Notes under the pieces: generated by a model | What the model was told of the DNA's origin: nothing | What the model saw: only the letters and a program-made list of their open reading frames with translations | Database searches by the model: none | NCBI GenBank assembly: GCA_035456405.1 | Contig: DATIDG010000064.1 | Coordinates: 1-64,000, forward strand | Length of the DNA stretch: 64,000 nt | Reading direction: 5' to 3' | From: JAGVSZ01 sp035456405 | GTDB taxonomy: Bacteria > Pseudomonadota > Gammaproteobacteria > Burkholderiales > SG8-39 | In this document: positions 24,881 to 32,085 of the stretch, piece by piece | How the letters are laid out: every line of letters starts with the position of its first letter | Numbering within the stretch: the first letter of the stretch is position 1 | Program-made: the position numbers and the translations under genes

Positions 24881-25864
24881 ATGAGACTCCTCTTCATCCT
24901 CGACCCGCTCGCGTCGATCAAGACGTACAAGGACACGTCGTACGCGATGATGGTCGAGGCCGCCGGCCGCGGCCACGAGGTCCACTTCGCCCCGCAGGAA
25001 GGCCTGATGTGGAAGGGTGGGCGCGTCGTCGCCGAGCACGTCCGGCTGCACCTTCCAGACGGCGATAAGCGGCTCGGCAACCCGGCGTACCACGACGCGC
25101 ACTGGTACCGCCTGGAGCTCCCGCCGCACGAGACGCCGGTCGCCGATTTCGACGCGGTGCTGATGCGCAAGGATCCGCCGTTCGACATGGAGTACGTGAC
25201 GAGCACGTGGCTCCTCGAAGCGGCGGCGCGCGAGGGCGCCCGCGTCTACAACGACCCGCGCTCGCTCCGCGACTACAGCGAGAAGCTCGCCATCGCGAAG
25301 TTTCCGCAGTTCGCCGCGCCGACGCTCGTGACGCGCCTCATGCCGCAACTGCATTCGTTCATCGACGCGCACGGCGACGTCGTGCTCAAGCCGCTGGCCG
25401 GCATGGGCGGGGAATCGGTGTTCCGCGTGACCGACACCGATCCGAACCGCAACGTGATCATCGAGACGCTCACCGGGCACGGGGAGCGCACGATCATGGC
25501 GCAGCGCTACATTCCGGAGATCCGCGACGGCGACAAGCGGGTGCTCCTGGTCGCCGGCGAGCCGGTGCCCTTCTGCCTCGCGCGCATTCCGAAGCCGGGC
25601 GAGTCGCGCGGCAACCTTGCCGCCGGCGGGACCGGCGTCGCGCGACCGCTGTCTGCGCGCGACCGCGAGATCGCCACGGCCGTCGCGCCGGAGCTGTGGA
25701 GCGACGGCCTGCTGCTGGTCGGACTCGACGTGATCGGCGACTACCTCACCGAGGTCAACGTCACCAGTCCCACCTGCTTTCAGGAAATCACCCAGCAGAC
25801 CGGCTTCAATGTGGCTGGGATGTTTATCGAAGCACTCGAGAAAGCCGTAGACCGCGAACCGTAA
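24881..25864 (+). CDS. gshB: Glutathione synthetase
   Basis: A 327-residue ATP-grasp ligase that joins gamma-glutamylcysteine and glycine. The start RLLFILDPLASIKTYKDTSYAMM is the typical GshB opening (DPL..IK..KD). RKDPPFDMEYV, LKPLAGMGGESVFR (ATP-grasp glycine loop) and EVNVTSPTCFQEI near the C-terminus are all conserved. The length is close to the 315-residue E. coli enzyme. In betaproteobacteria it commonly sits before the PTS genes, as here. The last codons (AVDREP) and the stop lie within a short repeated sequence. Confidence 0.96.
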   Translation: MRLLFILDPLASIKTYKDTSYAMMVEAAGRGHEVHFAPQEGLMWKGGRVVAEHVRLHLPDGDKRLGNPAYHDAHWYRLELPPHETPVADFDAVLMRKDPPFDMEYVTSTWLLEAAAREGARVYNDPRSLRDYSEKLAIAKFPQFAAPTLVTRLMPQLHSFIDAHGDVVLKPLAGMGGESVFRVTDTDPNRNVIIETLTGHGERTIMAQRYIPEIRDGDKRVLLVAGEPVPFCLARIPKPGESRGNLAAGGTGVARPLSARDREIATAVAPELWSDGLLLVGLDVIGDYLTEVNVTSPTCFQEITQQTGFNVAGMFIEALEKAVDREP

Positions 25865-25868
25865 ACCG
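25853..25868. repeat. Right copy of short repeat flanking gshB
   Basis: CGCGAACCGTAAACCG covers the last codons and TAA of gshB. It is inverted relative to the copy at 24865-24880, so gshB is bracketed by inverted copies. Confidence 0.65.
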
Positions 25869-25965
25869 TATGCCATCACCCGCGGGGGCTTCCGAGTGCG
25901 CGGTTCACGGCCTCCCGGGACCGCGCTAAACTCCGGGAATCAAAGGCGTTTCAAGCACTTCCGGC

Positions 25966-26376
25966 ATGATCGGCATTCTCATCGTCGCGCACGGCGCATT
26001 CGGCGAAGCGCTCATCCACAGCGCGAGCCACGTGCTCGGCAAGCGGCCGCTGCGCGTGCGGCAGGTCGGGATCACCGTGCACGACGATCCCGACTCGATC
26101 CTGCCCCAGGCGCAGGGGCTGGTGCGCGACCTCGACGACGGCGACGGGGTGCTGGTGCTCACCGACATGCTCGGCGCGACACCTTCGAACATCTCCGCGC
26201 GCCTGGCGTCGCCGGGCCGGGTCGAGATCGTCTCGGGCGCGAGCCTGCCGATGCTCGTCCGGGCGCTCACGTACCGCAGCGAGCCGCTCACGGCGGTGGT
26301 CGCCAAGGCGGTCAGCGGCGGGTGCGAGGGCGTCGTTCATCTGAGCGGCGACTGGGAGCCGCATGCCGCAGCGTGA
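25966..26376 (+). CDS. PTS EIIA, mannose family
   Basis: A 136-residue soluble EIIA of the mannose class. MIGILIVAHGAFGEAL contains the phospho-accepting histidine H9, and VLTDMLGATPSN is the second family signature. It accepts phosphate from HPr. No mannose-type EIIB, EIIC or EIID gene follows, so it likely acts in a regulatory phosphorelay rather than sugar uptake, as proposed for the betaproteobacterial EIIA-HPr-EI cluster. Its 3' end overlaps the start of ptsH by 14 bases, which suggests translational coupling. Confidence 0.92.
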   Translation: MIGILIVAHGAFGEALIHSASHVLGKRPLRVRQVGITVHDDPDSILPQAQGLVRDLDDGDGVLVLTDMLGATPSNISARLASPGRVEIVSGASLPMLVRALTYRSEPLTAVVAKAVSGGCEGVVHLSGDWEPHAAA

Positions 26377-26632
26377 GATCGAGATCGTGAACAAGCTCGG
26401 CCTGCACGCCCGTGCCTCGGCCAAGCTCACGCAGACCGCGAGCCGGTTCGCCGCGGACGTGTGGCTCTCGCGCAACGGCCGGCGGGTGAACGCGAAGAGC
26501 ATCATGGGGGTGATGATGCTCGCGGCCGGCAAGGGCAGCCGCATCGCGATCGAGACCGACGGCGCGGACGCCGAGCAGGCGCTGAACGCGCTGGTGTCAC
26601 TGATCGAGAACAAGTTCGGCGAAGGGGAGTGA
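26363..26632 (+). CDS. ptsH: Phosphocarrier protein HPr
   Basis: An 89-residue HPr. KLGLHARASAKLTQTAS gives the active-site histidine H15, phosphorylated by enzyme I. AKSIMGVMML carries S46, the regulatory serine position, so HPr kinase control is possible although no hprK is in view. It transfers phosphate to the EIIA encoded just upstream. The stop overlaps the ptsI start (TGATG). Confidence 0.95.
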   Translation: MPQREIEIVNKLGLHARASAKLTQTASRFAADVWLSRNGRRVNAKSIMGVMMLAAGKGSRIAIETDGADAEQALNALVSLIENKFGEGE

Positions 26633-28407
26633 TGGGCAGGCCCGAGACCTCTACCGTCGAAGCGGCGCTCGCCGTGCAGAAAGGCGCGAGCTTCACGCTG
26701 CACGGCGCCGGCGTGTCGGGCGGCATCGCCATCGGCTACGCCCACCTGATCTCGTCCGCGCGGCTCGAGGTGGCGCACTACGAGATCCCGGCCGACGAGA
26801 TCGATGCGGAGATCGAGCGCTTCGACAGCGCCGTCGCCGAGGTGCGCGGCGAGCTGATCGGCCTGCGCGCCGCGGTGCCGGCCGACGCGCCCGCCGAGAT
26901 GGGCGCGTTCCTCGACGTCCACACGATGATCCTCGACGACTCGATGCTGTCGAAGGCGCCGCGCGAGCTCATCCGCACGCGGCGCGCGAACGCCGAGTGG
27001 GCGCTGGTGCACCAGATGGAGATCCTGGTGCACCGGTTCGAGGAGATCGAGGACCCCTACCTGCGCGAACGCAAGGCCGACGTGCAGCAGGTCGTGGAGC
27101 GGGTGGTGAAGGCGATGCTCGGCACCGGCCACGAGCCGGCGGCACCCGAGCACGAAGAGGACATCATCGTCATCGCGCACGACTTCTCGCCCGCCGACAT
27201 GCTGCTCTTCAAGCAGCACCGTTTTGCGGGCTTCGCCACCGACCTCGGCGGCGTGACGTCGCACACCGCGATCGTGGCGCGCAGCCTCGGCCTGCCGGCG
27301 ATCGTCGGCCTGCACCGCGCGCGGAACATGATCCGCGAGGGCGAGCTGCTGATCGTCGACGGCGCCGCCGGGGTGCTGATCGCGAACCCCGACCGCCAGG
27401 TTCTCGCCGAGTACGAGCTGCGCCGCAGTCAGTTCGACCTGGAGCGGCAGAAGCTCAAGCGCCTCCGCACCACGCCGGCCGCGACGATCGAGGGTGTGCC
27501 GATCGAGCTCGCGGCGAACATCGAGCTGCCGGAGGACGTCGAGCAGGCTCTGGACGCGGGCGCAATGGGGGTCGGGCTCTTCCGCAGCGAGTTCCTCTTC
27601 ATGGGGCGGATGGAGCTGCCCGAGGAGGACGAGCAGTTCGAGGCCTATCGCCAGGTGGTGCAGGCGATGGACGGACGGCCGGTCACCGTCCGGACGCTCG
27701 ACCTCGGGGCGGACAAGACGATCAACGGCGCCGACCGGGCCGGACCCAACCCGGCGCTCGGACTGCGCGCGATCCGCTTCTCCCTCGCCGAGCCGCAGAT
27801 GTTCCTCACGCAGCTGCGCGCGATCCTGCGCGCGTCGCACTACGGGCGGGTCCGGCTGCTCCTCCCGATGATCGCGCACGCGCACGAGGTCGACCAGGTG
27901 CTGCACTACGTCCAGATCGCCAAGGCGGAGCTCGCGCGCGAGAACGTCCAGTTCGATGCTGCGCTGCCGGTCGGGGGCATGATCGAGATCCCGGCGGCGG
28001 CGCTCGCGCTCGGCGCGTTCGTAAGGCGGCTCGACTTCCTGTCGATCGGCACCAACGACCTGATCCAGTACACGCTCGCGATCGACCGCACCGACGACAC
28101 CGTCGCGCATCTGTACGACCCGCTGCATCCCGCGGTGTTGTATCTCGTCGCGCACACCATCCGGTCGGCGCACAAGGCGGGCGTCCCGGTCGCGGTTTGC
28201 GGGGAGATGGCGGGCGAGGTTGCGCTCACCCGGCTACTGCTCGGCATGGGCCTGCGGCAGTTCTCCATGCATCCGGCGCAGCTCCTCGCCGTCAAGCAGC
28301 AGGTGCTGCGCTCGTCGATCCCGGAGGTCGAGGTGATGGCGCAGCGGATCCTGCGAACCGAGGATCCCGAGCGCACACGCGCGCTTCTGGCTAAACTGAA
28401 CGCATGA
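26632..28407 (+). CDS. ptsI: PTS enzyme I (phosphoenolpyruvate-protein phosphotransferase)
   Basis: A 591-residue enzyme I. The phospho-histidine is H211 in GGVTSHTAIVAR. The PEP-binding barrel contains GVGLFRSEFLFM, RTLDLGADK and the C-terminal FLSIGTNDLIQYTLAIDR with the catalytic cysteine in VAVCGEMAGE. About 20 extra N-terminal residues precede the usual start around SFTLHGAGVSGGIAIGYA. The chosen ATG overlaps the ptsH stop and has the ribosome site GAAGGGGAG. It starts the phosphorelay to HPr and EIIA. Confidence 0.96.
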   Translation: MGRPETSTVEAALAVQKGASFTLHGAGVSGGIAIGYAHLISSARLEVAHYEIPADEIDAEIERFDSAVAEVRGELIGLRAAVPADAPAEMGAFLDVHTMILDDSMLSKAPRELIRTRRANAEWALVHQMEILVHRFEEIEDPYLRERKADVQQVVERVVKAMLGTGHEPAAPEHEEDIIVIAHDFSPADMLLFKQHRFAGFATDLGGVTSHTAIVARSLGLPAIVGLHRARNMIREGELLIVDGAAGVLIANPDRQVLAEYELRRSQFDLERQKLKRLRTTPAATIEGVPIELAANIELPEDVEQALDAGAMGVGLFRSEFLFMGRMELPEEDEQFEAYRQVVQAMDGRPVTVRTLDLGADKTINGADRAGPNPALGLRAIRFSLAEPQMFLTQLRAILRASHYGRVRLLLPMIAHAHEVDQVLHYVQIAKAELARENVQFDAALPVGGMIEIPAAALALGAFVRRLDFLSIGTNDLIQYTLAIDRTDDTVAHLYDPLHPAVLYLVAHTIRSAHKAGVPVAVCGEMAGEVALTRLLLGMGLRQFSMHPAQLLAVKQQVLRSSIPEVEVMAQRILRTEDPERTRALLAKLNA

Positions 28408-28805
28408 GCAGGAGAGAACCCGTGCTGCGCGAGATCACCGGCGTGAGCCACGACCCGAGCGGGGACGCCCGCCGCTGGTTCCACGACGATTACTTCGACC
28501 TTTTCGTGCGCCAGGACGAGCAAGGCGACATCGTCGGGCTGGAGCTTTGCTATGGCGTGGGCCACAGCGAGCACGCGCTCGTCTGGAAGCGGGGGATCGG
28601 GCACTTCCATGACGGCCCGGAGGCCGACCGCTTCAACGCCAACGACCTCGCAGCACGTTTCGCCGCCGAGTGCGGCGAGGTGCCGCACCGGATCAGCACC
28701 TCGGTGCTGCGCACGATCCGCGACTTCGCGCAGACGGGATCCACCGCGCGCCAGCCGCGGCGCCGCTACCGGCGCGAGGGGTGGCAGGAGCACGACGAGG
28801 GGTGA
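28404..28805 (+). CDS. Conserved hypothetical protein downstream of ptsI
   Basis: A 133-residue soluble protein whose ATG overlaps the ptsI stop (ATGA), so it is probably co-translated. It contains WFHDDYFDLFVRQDEQGDIVGLELCY (partial view), a His-rich segment WKRGIGHFHDGPEADRF, and a basic C-terminus RQPRRRYRREG. The segments look like a small beta-rich domain, but I do not recognise a named family. Coupling to the PTS genes suggests a linked role, which is inference only. Confidence 0.7.
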   Translation: MSRREPVLREITGVSHDPSGDARRWFHDDYFDLFVRQDEQGDIVGLELCYGVGHSEHALVWKRGIGHFHDGPEADRFNANDLAARFAAECGEVPHRISTSVLRTIRDFAQTGSTARQPRRRYRREGWQEHDEG

Positions 28806-28830
28806 GCGCCCGCGCGCCCGTGCGCTGCCC

Positions 28831-29055
28831 TCACTCCTTGAGGATCACCGCCTGCCCGGTCGGCAGCTCGACGAAGGGGAGCGCTCCGTCCCCGCAGACC
28901 TCGTCCCAGGCGCGCGCCGCACCCGGAAAGGCCGACGAGCCATAGTCGTCGCAGACGACCACGCCGCCGGAAACGAGCCGGGGCAGGAAGTATTCGAGGC
29001 ACGCTCGCGTGGGCGCGTACAGGTCCACGTCCAAGTGCACGAACGACCACCCAAT
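28831..29055 (-). pseudogene. Remnant of a TylF/macrocin-type O-methyltransferase, 5' part missing
   Basis: The minus strand encodes IGWSFVHLDVDLYAPTRA, then SGGVVVCDDYG and a normal-looking C-terminal end with TGA stop. This matches the C-terminal third of TylF-family SAM-dependent methyltransferases, where HLDVDLYxPT and VVxDDYG are hallmark motifs. Upstream of about 29055 the homology stops abruptly and there is no start or SAM-binding domain. About 75 of an expected 200-250 residues remain. It ends where the metX promoter region begins, so it is probably the scar of a deletion. Confidence 0.75.
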
Positions 29056-29133
29056 CTGGCCAACACATCACGCCCCTGCCCAACGCTACGCGAGGAGGGT
29101 ACTACACCGAGAGAGCGCGGCGACACTGCGCGT

Positions 29134-29163
29134 TTGACAGCGCGACGGCGCTTGCGGTAACTT
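29134..29163 (+). promoter_or_regulatory. Promoter for the SAM-II riboswitch and metX
   Basis: A perfect -35 TTGACA (29134-29139) is followed at 18 bases by TAACTT (29158-29163). Transcription would begin near 29170, exactly where the riboswitch aptamer starts, which supports the call. Confidence 0.65.
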
Positions 29164-29169
29164 GCCCGC

Positions 29170-29240
29170 CTCGCGCCGATTTGAGTTCAGCTTGCGGGCG
29201 CGGTCCGGAACCCGGTTCCGGGCGAAATCCTGCTAAAGCG
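29170..29240 (+). ncRNA. SAM-II riboswitch aptamer upstream of metX
   Basis: The order of conserved blocks matches the SAM-II (metA-type) pseudoknot: CGCGC (29172-29176), GATTT (29178-29182), GCTTGC (29190-29195), GCGCG (29198-29202, pairing with the first block) and the 3' element GCTAAAG (29232-29238). Between the second stem strand and the 3' element sits an extra hairpin CCGGAA-CCCGG-TTCCGG (29205-29221). It precedes metX, a methionine biosynthesis gene, as expected for SAM sensing. Binding of S-adenosylmethionine should repress the operon. A covariance search would settle it. Confidence 0.85.
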
Positions 29241-29245
29241 ACGGC

Positions 29246-29286
29246 AACCCGTTCAGGCAGAGTCAAGCTGAACGGGTTTTTTGTTT
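29246..29286 (+). terminator. Riboswitch-linked intrinsic terminator
   Basis: An 11-base perfect stem AACCCGTTCAG / CTGAACGGGTT (29246-29256 with 29268-29278) is followed by a T-rich run to 29286. It lies 5 bases after the aptamer and 41 bases before the metX ATG, so it can act as the expression platform. Confidence 0.85.
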
Positions 29287-29327
29287 AATCGACCGCGCGC
29301 CGCGCGAGCACCCGATCGGCGCGCTGC

Positions 29328-30581
29328 ATGAGTTCAATGAGCGGCGACAACCCTCCCCAGCCCCGCTCGGTCGGCCCGGTCGTCGCGCGCCGGCTGCGCT
29401 TCGACGCGCCGCTCGCGTGCAAGAGCGGTGGCACGCTCGCTGCCTACGACGTCATTTACGAGACCTACGGTCGGCTCAACGCCGACCGGTCCAATGCCGT
29501 CCTCGTGTGCCATGCGCTTAACGCCTCGCATCACGTCGCGGGCTACTACGCGGACGACCCGCGGAACGTCGGCTGGTGGGACAACATGATCGGGCCCGGC
29601 AAGCCGCTCGACACCGACCGCTTCTTCGTGATCGGCGTCAACAATCCGGGCAGCTGCTTCGGCTCGACGGGACCGATGTCGCCCAATCCGGCCACCGGGA
29701 AGCCGTACGGATCGAGCTTCCCCGTCGTGACCTGCGAGGACTGGGTGGAGGTGCAGGCGCGCCTGGCCGACCGCCTCGGCATCCGGCGCTTCGCCGCGGT
29801 CATGGGCGGCAGCCTCGGCGCGATGCAGGCGCTGCAGTGGACGATCTCGTACCCCGACCGGATCGCCAACGCGATCGTCGTCGCCGCCACGCCGAAGCTC
29901 ACGGCGCAGAACATCGCCTTCAACGAGGTCGCGCGCCGCGCCATCACCACCGATCCCGACTTCCACGGCGGCGATTACTACGAGCGCGGCGTCAAGCCGA
30001 AGCGCGGGTTGCGGCTCGCGCGGATGATCGGCCACATCACCTACCTCTCCGGCGACGCGATGATGGAGAAGTTCGGCCGGAGCCTGCGGTCGGGCGCGAT
30101 CGGCTACCACTTCGACGTCGACTTCGAGGTCGAGTCGTACCTGCGCCACCAGAGCGACAAGTTCGCGGAGTACTTCGACGCAAACACTTATCTGCTGATC
30201 ACGCGCGCCCTAGATTACTTCGACCCCGCGCACGATCACGGCGGCAACCTGTCCGCGGCGTTCGCGCCGGCGCGGGCGCGGTTCCTCGTCGTGTCCTTCA
30301 CCTCGGACTGGCGCTTCTCGCCCGCGCAGTCGCGCGAGATCGTCAAGGCTCTCGTCGACAATCGCCGCGACGTCTCCTATGCCGAGATCGACGCGCCGCA
30401 CGGGCACGACGCATTCCTGCTCGACGACGCGCGTTACCACGCGGTCGTCGGCGCCTGCTTCGGGAACGTCGCGCGCGAGGTCGGCGCGGCGCCGGGTGAC
30501 GGGGTGACGGTGGACCTGCCCGGCGAGCCGATCGTTCGCCACGCCGACGCGGACGCGCTGGCGAGCGGATTCGCGGCATGA
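29328..30581 (+). CDS. metX: Homoserine O-acyltransferase MetX
   Basis: A 417-residue alpha/beta hydrolase-fold acyltransferase. The nucleophile serine lies in MGGSLGAMQALQW, the opening has LVCHALNASHHVAG, and the C-terminal histidine lies in DAPHGHDAFLL. It acylates homoserine as the first committed step to methionine. Acyl-CoA preference (acetyl or succinyl) varies among MetX proteins, and betaproteobacterial ones are often succinyl-specific, so I leave it open. A second ATG at 29337 is possible. It is controlled by the upstream SAM-II riboswitch and overlaps metW by 4 bases. Confidence 0.94.
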   Translation: MSSMSGDNPPQPRSVGPVVARRLRFDAPLACKSGGTLAAYDVIYETYGRLNADRSNAVLVCHALNASHHVAGYYADDPRNVGWWDNMIGPGKPLDTDRFFVIGVNNPGSCFGSTGPMSPNPATGKPYGSSFPVVTCEDWVEVQARLADRLGIRRFAAVMGGSLGAMQALQWTISYPDRIANAIVVAATPKLTAQNIAFNEVARRAITTDPDFHGGDYYERGVKPKRGLRLARMIGHITYLSGDAMMEKFGRSLRSGAIGYHFDVDFEVESYLRHQSDKFAEYFDANTYLLITRALDYFDPAHDHGGNLSAAFAPARARFLVVSFTSDWRFSPAQSREIVKALVDNRRDVSYAEIDAPHGHDAFLLDDARYHAVVGACFGNVAREVGAAPGDGVTVDLPGEPIVRHADADALASGFAA

Positions 30582-31246
30582 ACGGTCGGGCAGTGATGGG
30601 ACGGGAGGGCAACACTTCCTTTCACGTCCCGCACTCCAGCGTTTCGACCCGCTTGCGGGGCCGGCCCGACCTCGAGGCAATCGCCGCCTGGGTGCGGCCG
30701 GACGCCTCGGTCCTGGACCTCGGCTGCGGGGACGGGCTGCTCCTCAAGCACCTCGCCGAGGCGCGCGGCGCGCGCGGCTACGGCGTGGAGGTCGAGGACG
30801 AGAAGGTCATCGCCTCGGTCGCGAACGGCGTGAACGTGATACAGGCGGACCTCGAGCGCGGCCTCTGGGGCTTCGACGACGGCTCGTTCGACTACGTGGT
30901 GCTCTCGCTCACGCTGCAGGCGGTCCGCCACACCGAGGCCATCGTCCTCGAGATGCTGCGCGTCGGCCGGGAGGCGATCGTCACGTTCCCGAACTTCGGG
31001 CACTGGCAAGCGCGCGTTCAGATCGCGCTCGGCGGGCGCATGCCGGTGTCCGACACCCTGCCCTACCAGTGGTACGACACGCCGAACGTCCATCTGTGCA
31101 CCATCCGCGACTTCGAGCGCTTCTGCGCGGACCACGGGATCCGCATCCTCGAGCGACTGGTGCTGCACGAGGGACGGCCCGTGTCGTTCCTGCCCAACCT
31201 GCGCGGCAGTCTTGCCGTCTTCCGCTTCGAGAAGCGCGCGGCCTAG
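30578..31246 (+). CDS. metW: MetW methionine biosynthesis protein
   Basis: A 222-residue SAM-methyltransferase-fold protein. The nucleotide loop is VLDLGCGDG, followed by GVEVEDEKV, VVLSLTLQAVRH and FPNFGHWQARVQ, all characteristic of MetW. The ATG overlaps the metX stop (ATGA), the classical metX-metW pairing. MetW is reported to work together with MetX in methionine synthesis. About 15 extra residues precede the usual start; an internal ATG (MGREGN) is an alternative start. SAM control by the upstream riboswitch should extend to it. Confidence 0.93.
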   Translation: MNGRAVMGREGNTSFHVPHSSVSTRLRGRPDLEAIAAWVRPDASVLDLGCGDGLLLKHLAEARGARGYGVEVEDEKVIASVANGVNVIQADLERGLWGFDDGSFDYVVLSLTLQAVRHTEAIVLEMLRVGREAIVTFPNFGHWQARVQIALGGRMPVSDTLPYQWYDTPNVHLCTIRDFERFCADHGIRILERLVLHEGRPVSFLPNLRGSLAVFRFEKRAA

Positions 31247-31308
31247 CGTCGCGGCCTGCGGTTGCGCGGGCGAGCGTCCTCGGCTGAAATAGCGCCGGGG
31301 AGGACACA

Positions 31309-32085
31309 ATGGCCCGGACGAGCTCACTCGTGGACGCGCTCAAGCGCGAGCTGAAGGCGCGCTCCATCACGTACGCCCAGGTCGCGCGCGCGATCGGCAT
31401 GAGCGAGGCAAGCGTCAAGCGCATGTTCTCGCAGGAGAGCTTCACGTTGAAACGGTTCGACGAGGTCTGCCAGTTCGCGAAGGTGGAGATCGGCGACCTG
31501 GCGCGCGCGGCCCAGTCCAAGGAGCGCGAGATCTCGCAGCTCACGCTCGAACAGGAGCGCGAGATCGTCGGCAACCGCAAGCTCTTCCTCGTCGCGGTCT
31601 GCGCGCTGAACCACTTCACCTTCGAGCAGATCTTCGAGACCTACGATCTGACCGAGGCCGAGCTCGTGCGGCTGCTCGCGCGCCTCGACAAGCTGAAGTT
31701 CATCGAGCTCGCACCGGGCAACCGCATCCGGCTTCTCGTCTCGCGCACGTTCTCGTGGCTGCCGGACGGCCCGATCCAGCAGTTCTTCAAGAGCCAGGCG
31801 CAGCACGAGTTCTTCCGCTCCCGCTTCGACCGCGAGGGCGAACTGATGCTGTTCGTGAACTCGATGCTTTCGAGGGGCTCCGCCGCCGCGATGATCGAGC
31901 GCCTGAAGCAGGTCGCGAACGAGTGCTCGGCGCTGCACAACGAGGACGTCGCGCTGCCGCTCGACAAGCGTTTCGGCCACAGCCTGCTCGTCGCAATCCG
32001 GCCGTGGAACATGCAGGCATTCCGCGAGCTCGAGCGCGGGCCCGCGGCAGGTGTCCGGGTGCGGCGGAACGTGCTCGCCAAGTGA
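31309..32085 (+). CDS. XRE-type helix-turn-helix transcriptional regulator
   Basis: A 258-residue protein. The N-terminal 60 residues form a Cro/CI-like helix-turn-helix: ALKRELKARSITYAQVARAIGMSEASVKRMFS. A second winged-helix-like segment may lie around residues 85-125 (FTFEQIFETYDLTEAELVRLLARLDKLKFIEL). The C-terminal part has conserved-looking FFKSQAQHEFFRSRF but no ligand domain I can name. A ribosome site (GGGGAGGA) precedes the ATG. It overlaps the next gene by 4 bases, so it may control the AmpG-like transporter and cyclase that follow. Confidence 0.85.
   Translation: MARTSSLVDALKRELKARSITYAQVARAIGMSEASVKRMFSQESFTLKRFDEVCQFAKVEIGDLARAAQSKEREISQLTLEQEREIVGNRKLFLVAVCALNHFTFEQIFETYDLTEAELVRLLARLDKLKFIELAPGNRIRLLVSRTFSWLPDGPIQQFFKSQAQHEFFRSRFDREGELMLFVNSMLSRGSAAAMIERLKQVANECSALHNEDVALPLDKRFGHSLLVAIRPWNMQAFRELERGPAAGVRVRRNVLAK

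Noticed and set aside
25951..28173. 740-codon open frame on the minus strand across the PTS genes
   Set aside because: It is the antisense of EIIA, HPr and EI. The translation is Arg/His/Glu/Val-rich shadow sequence with no motifs, as expected in GC-rich DNA.
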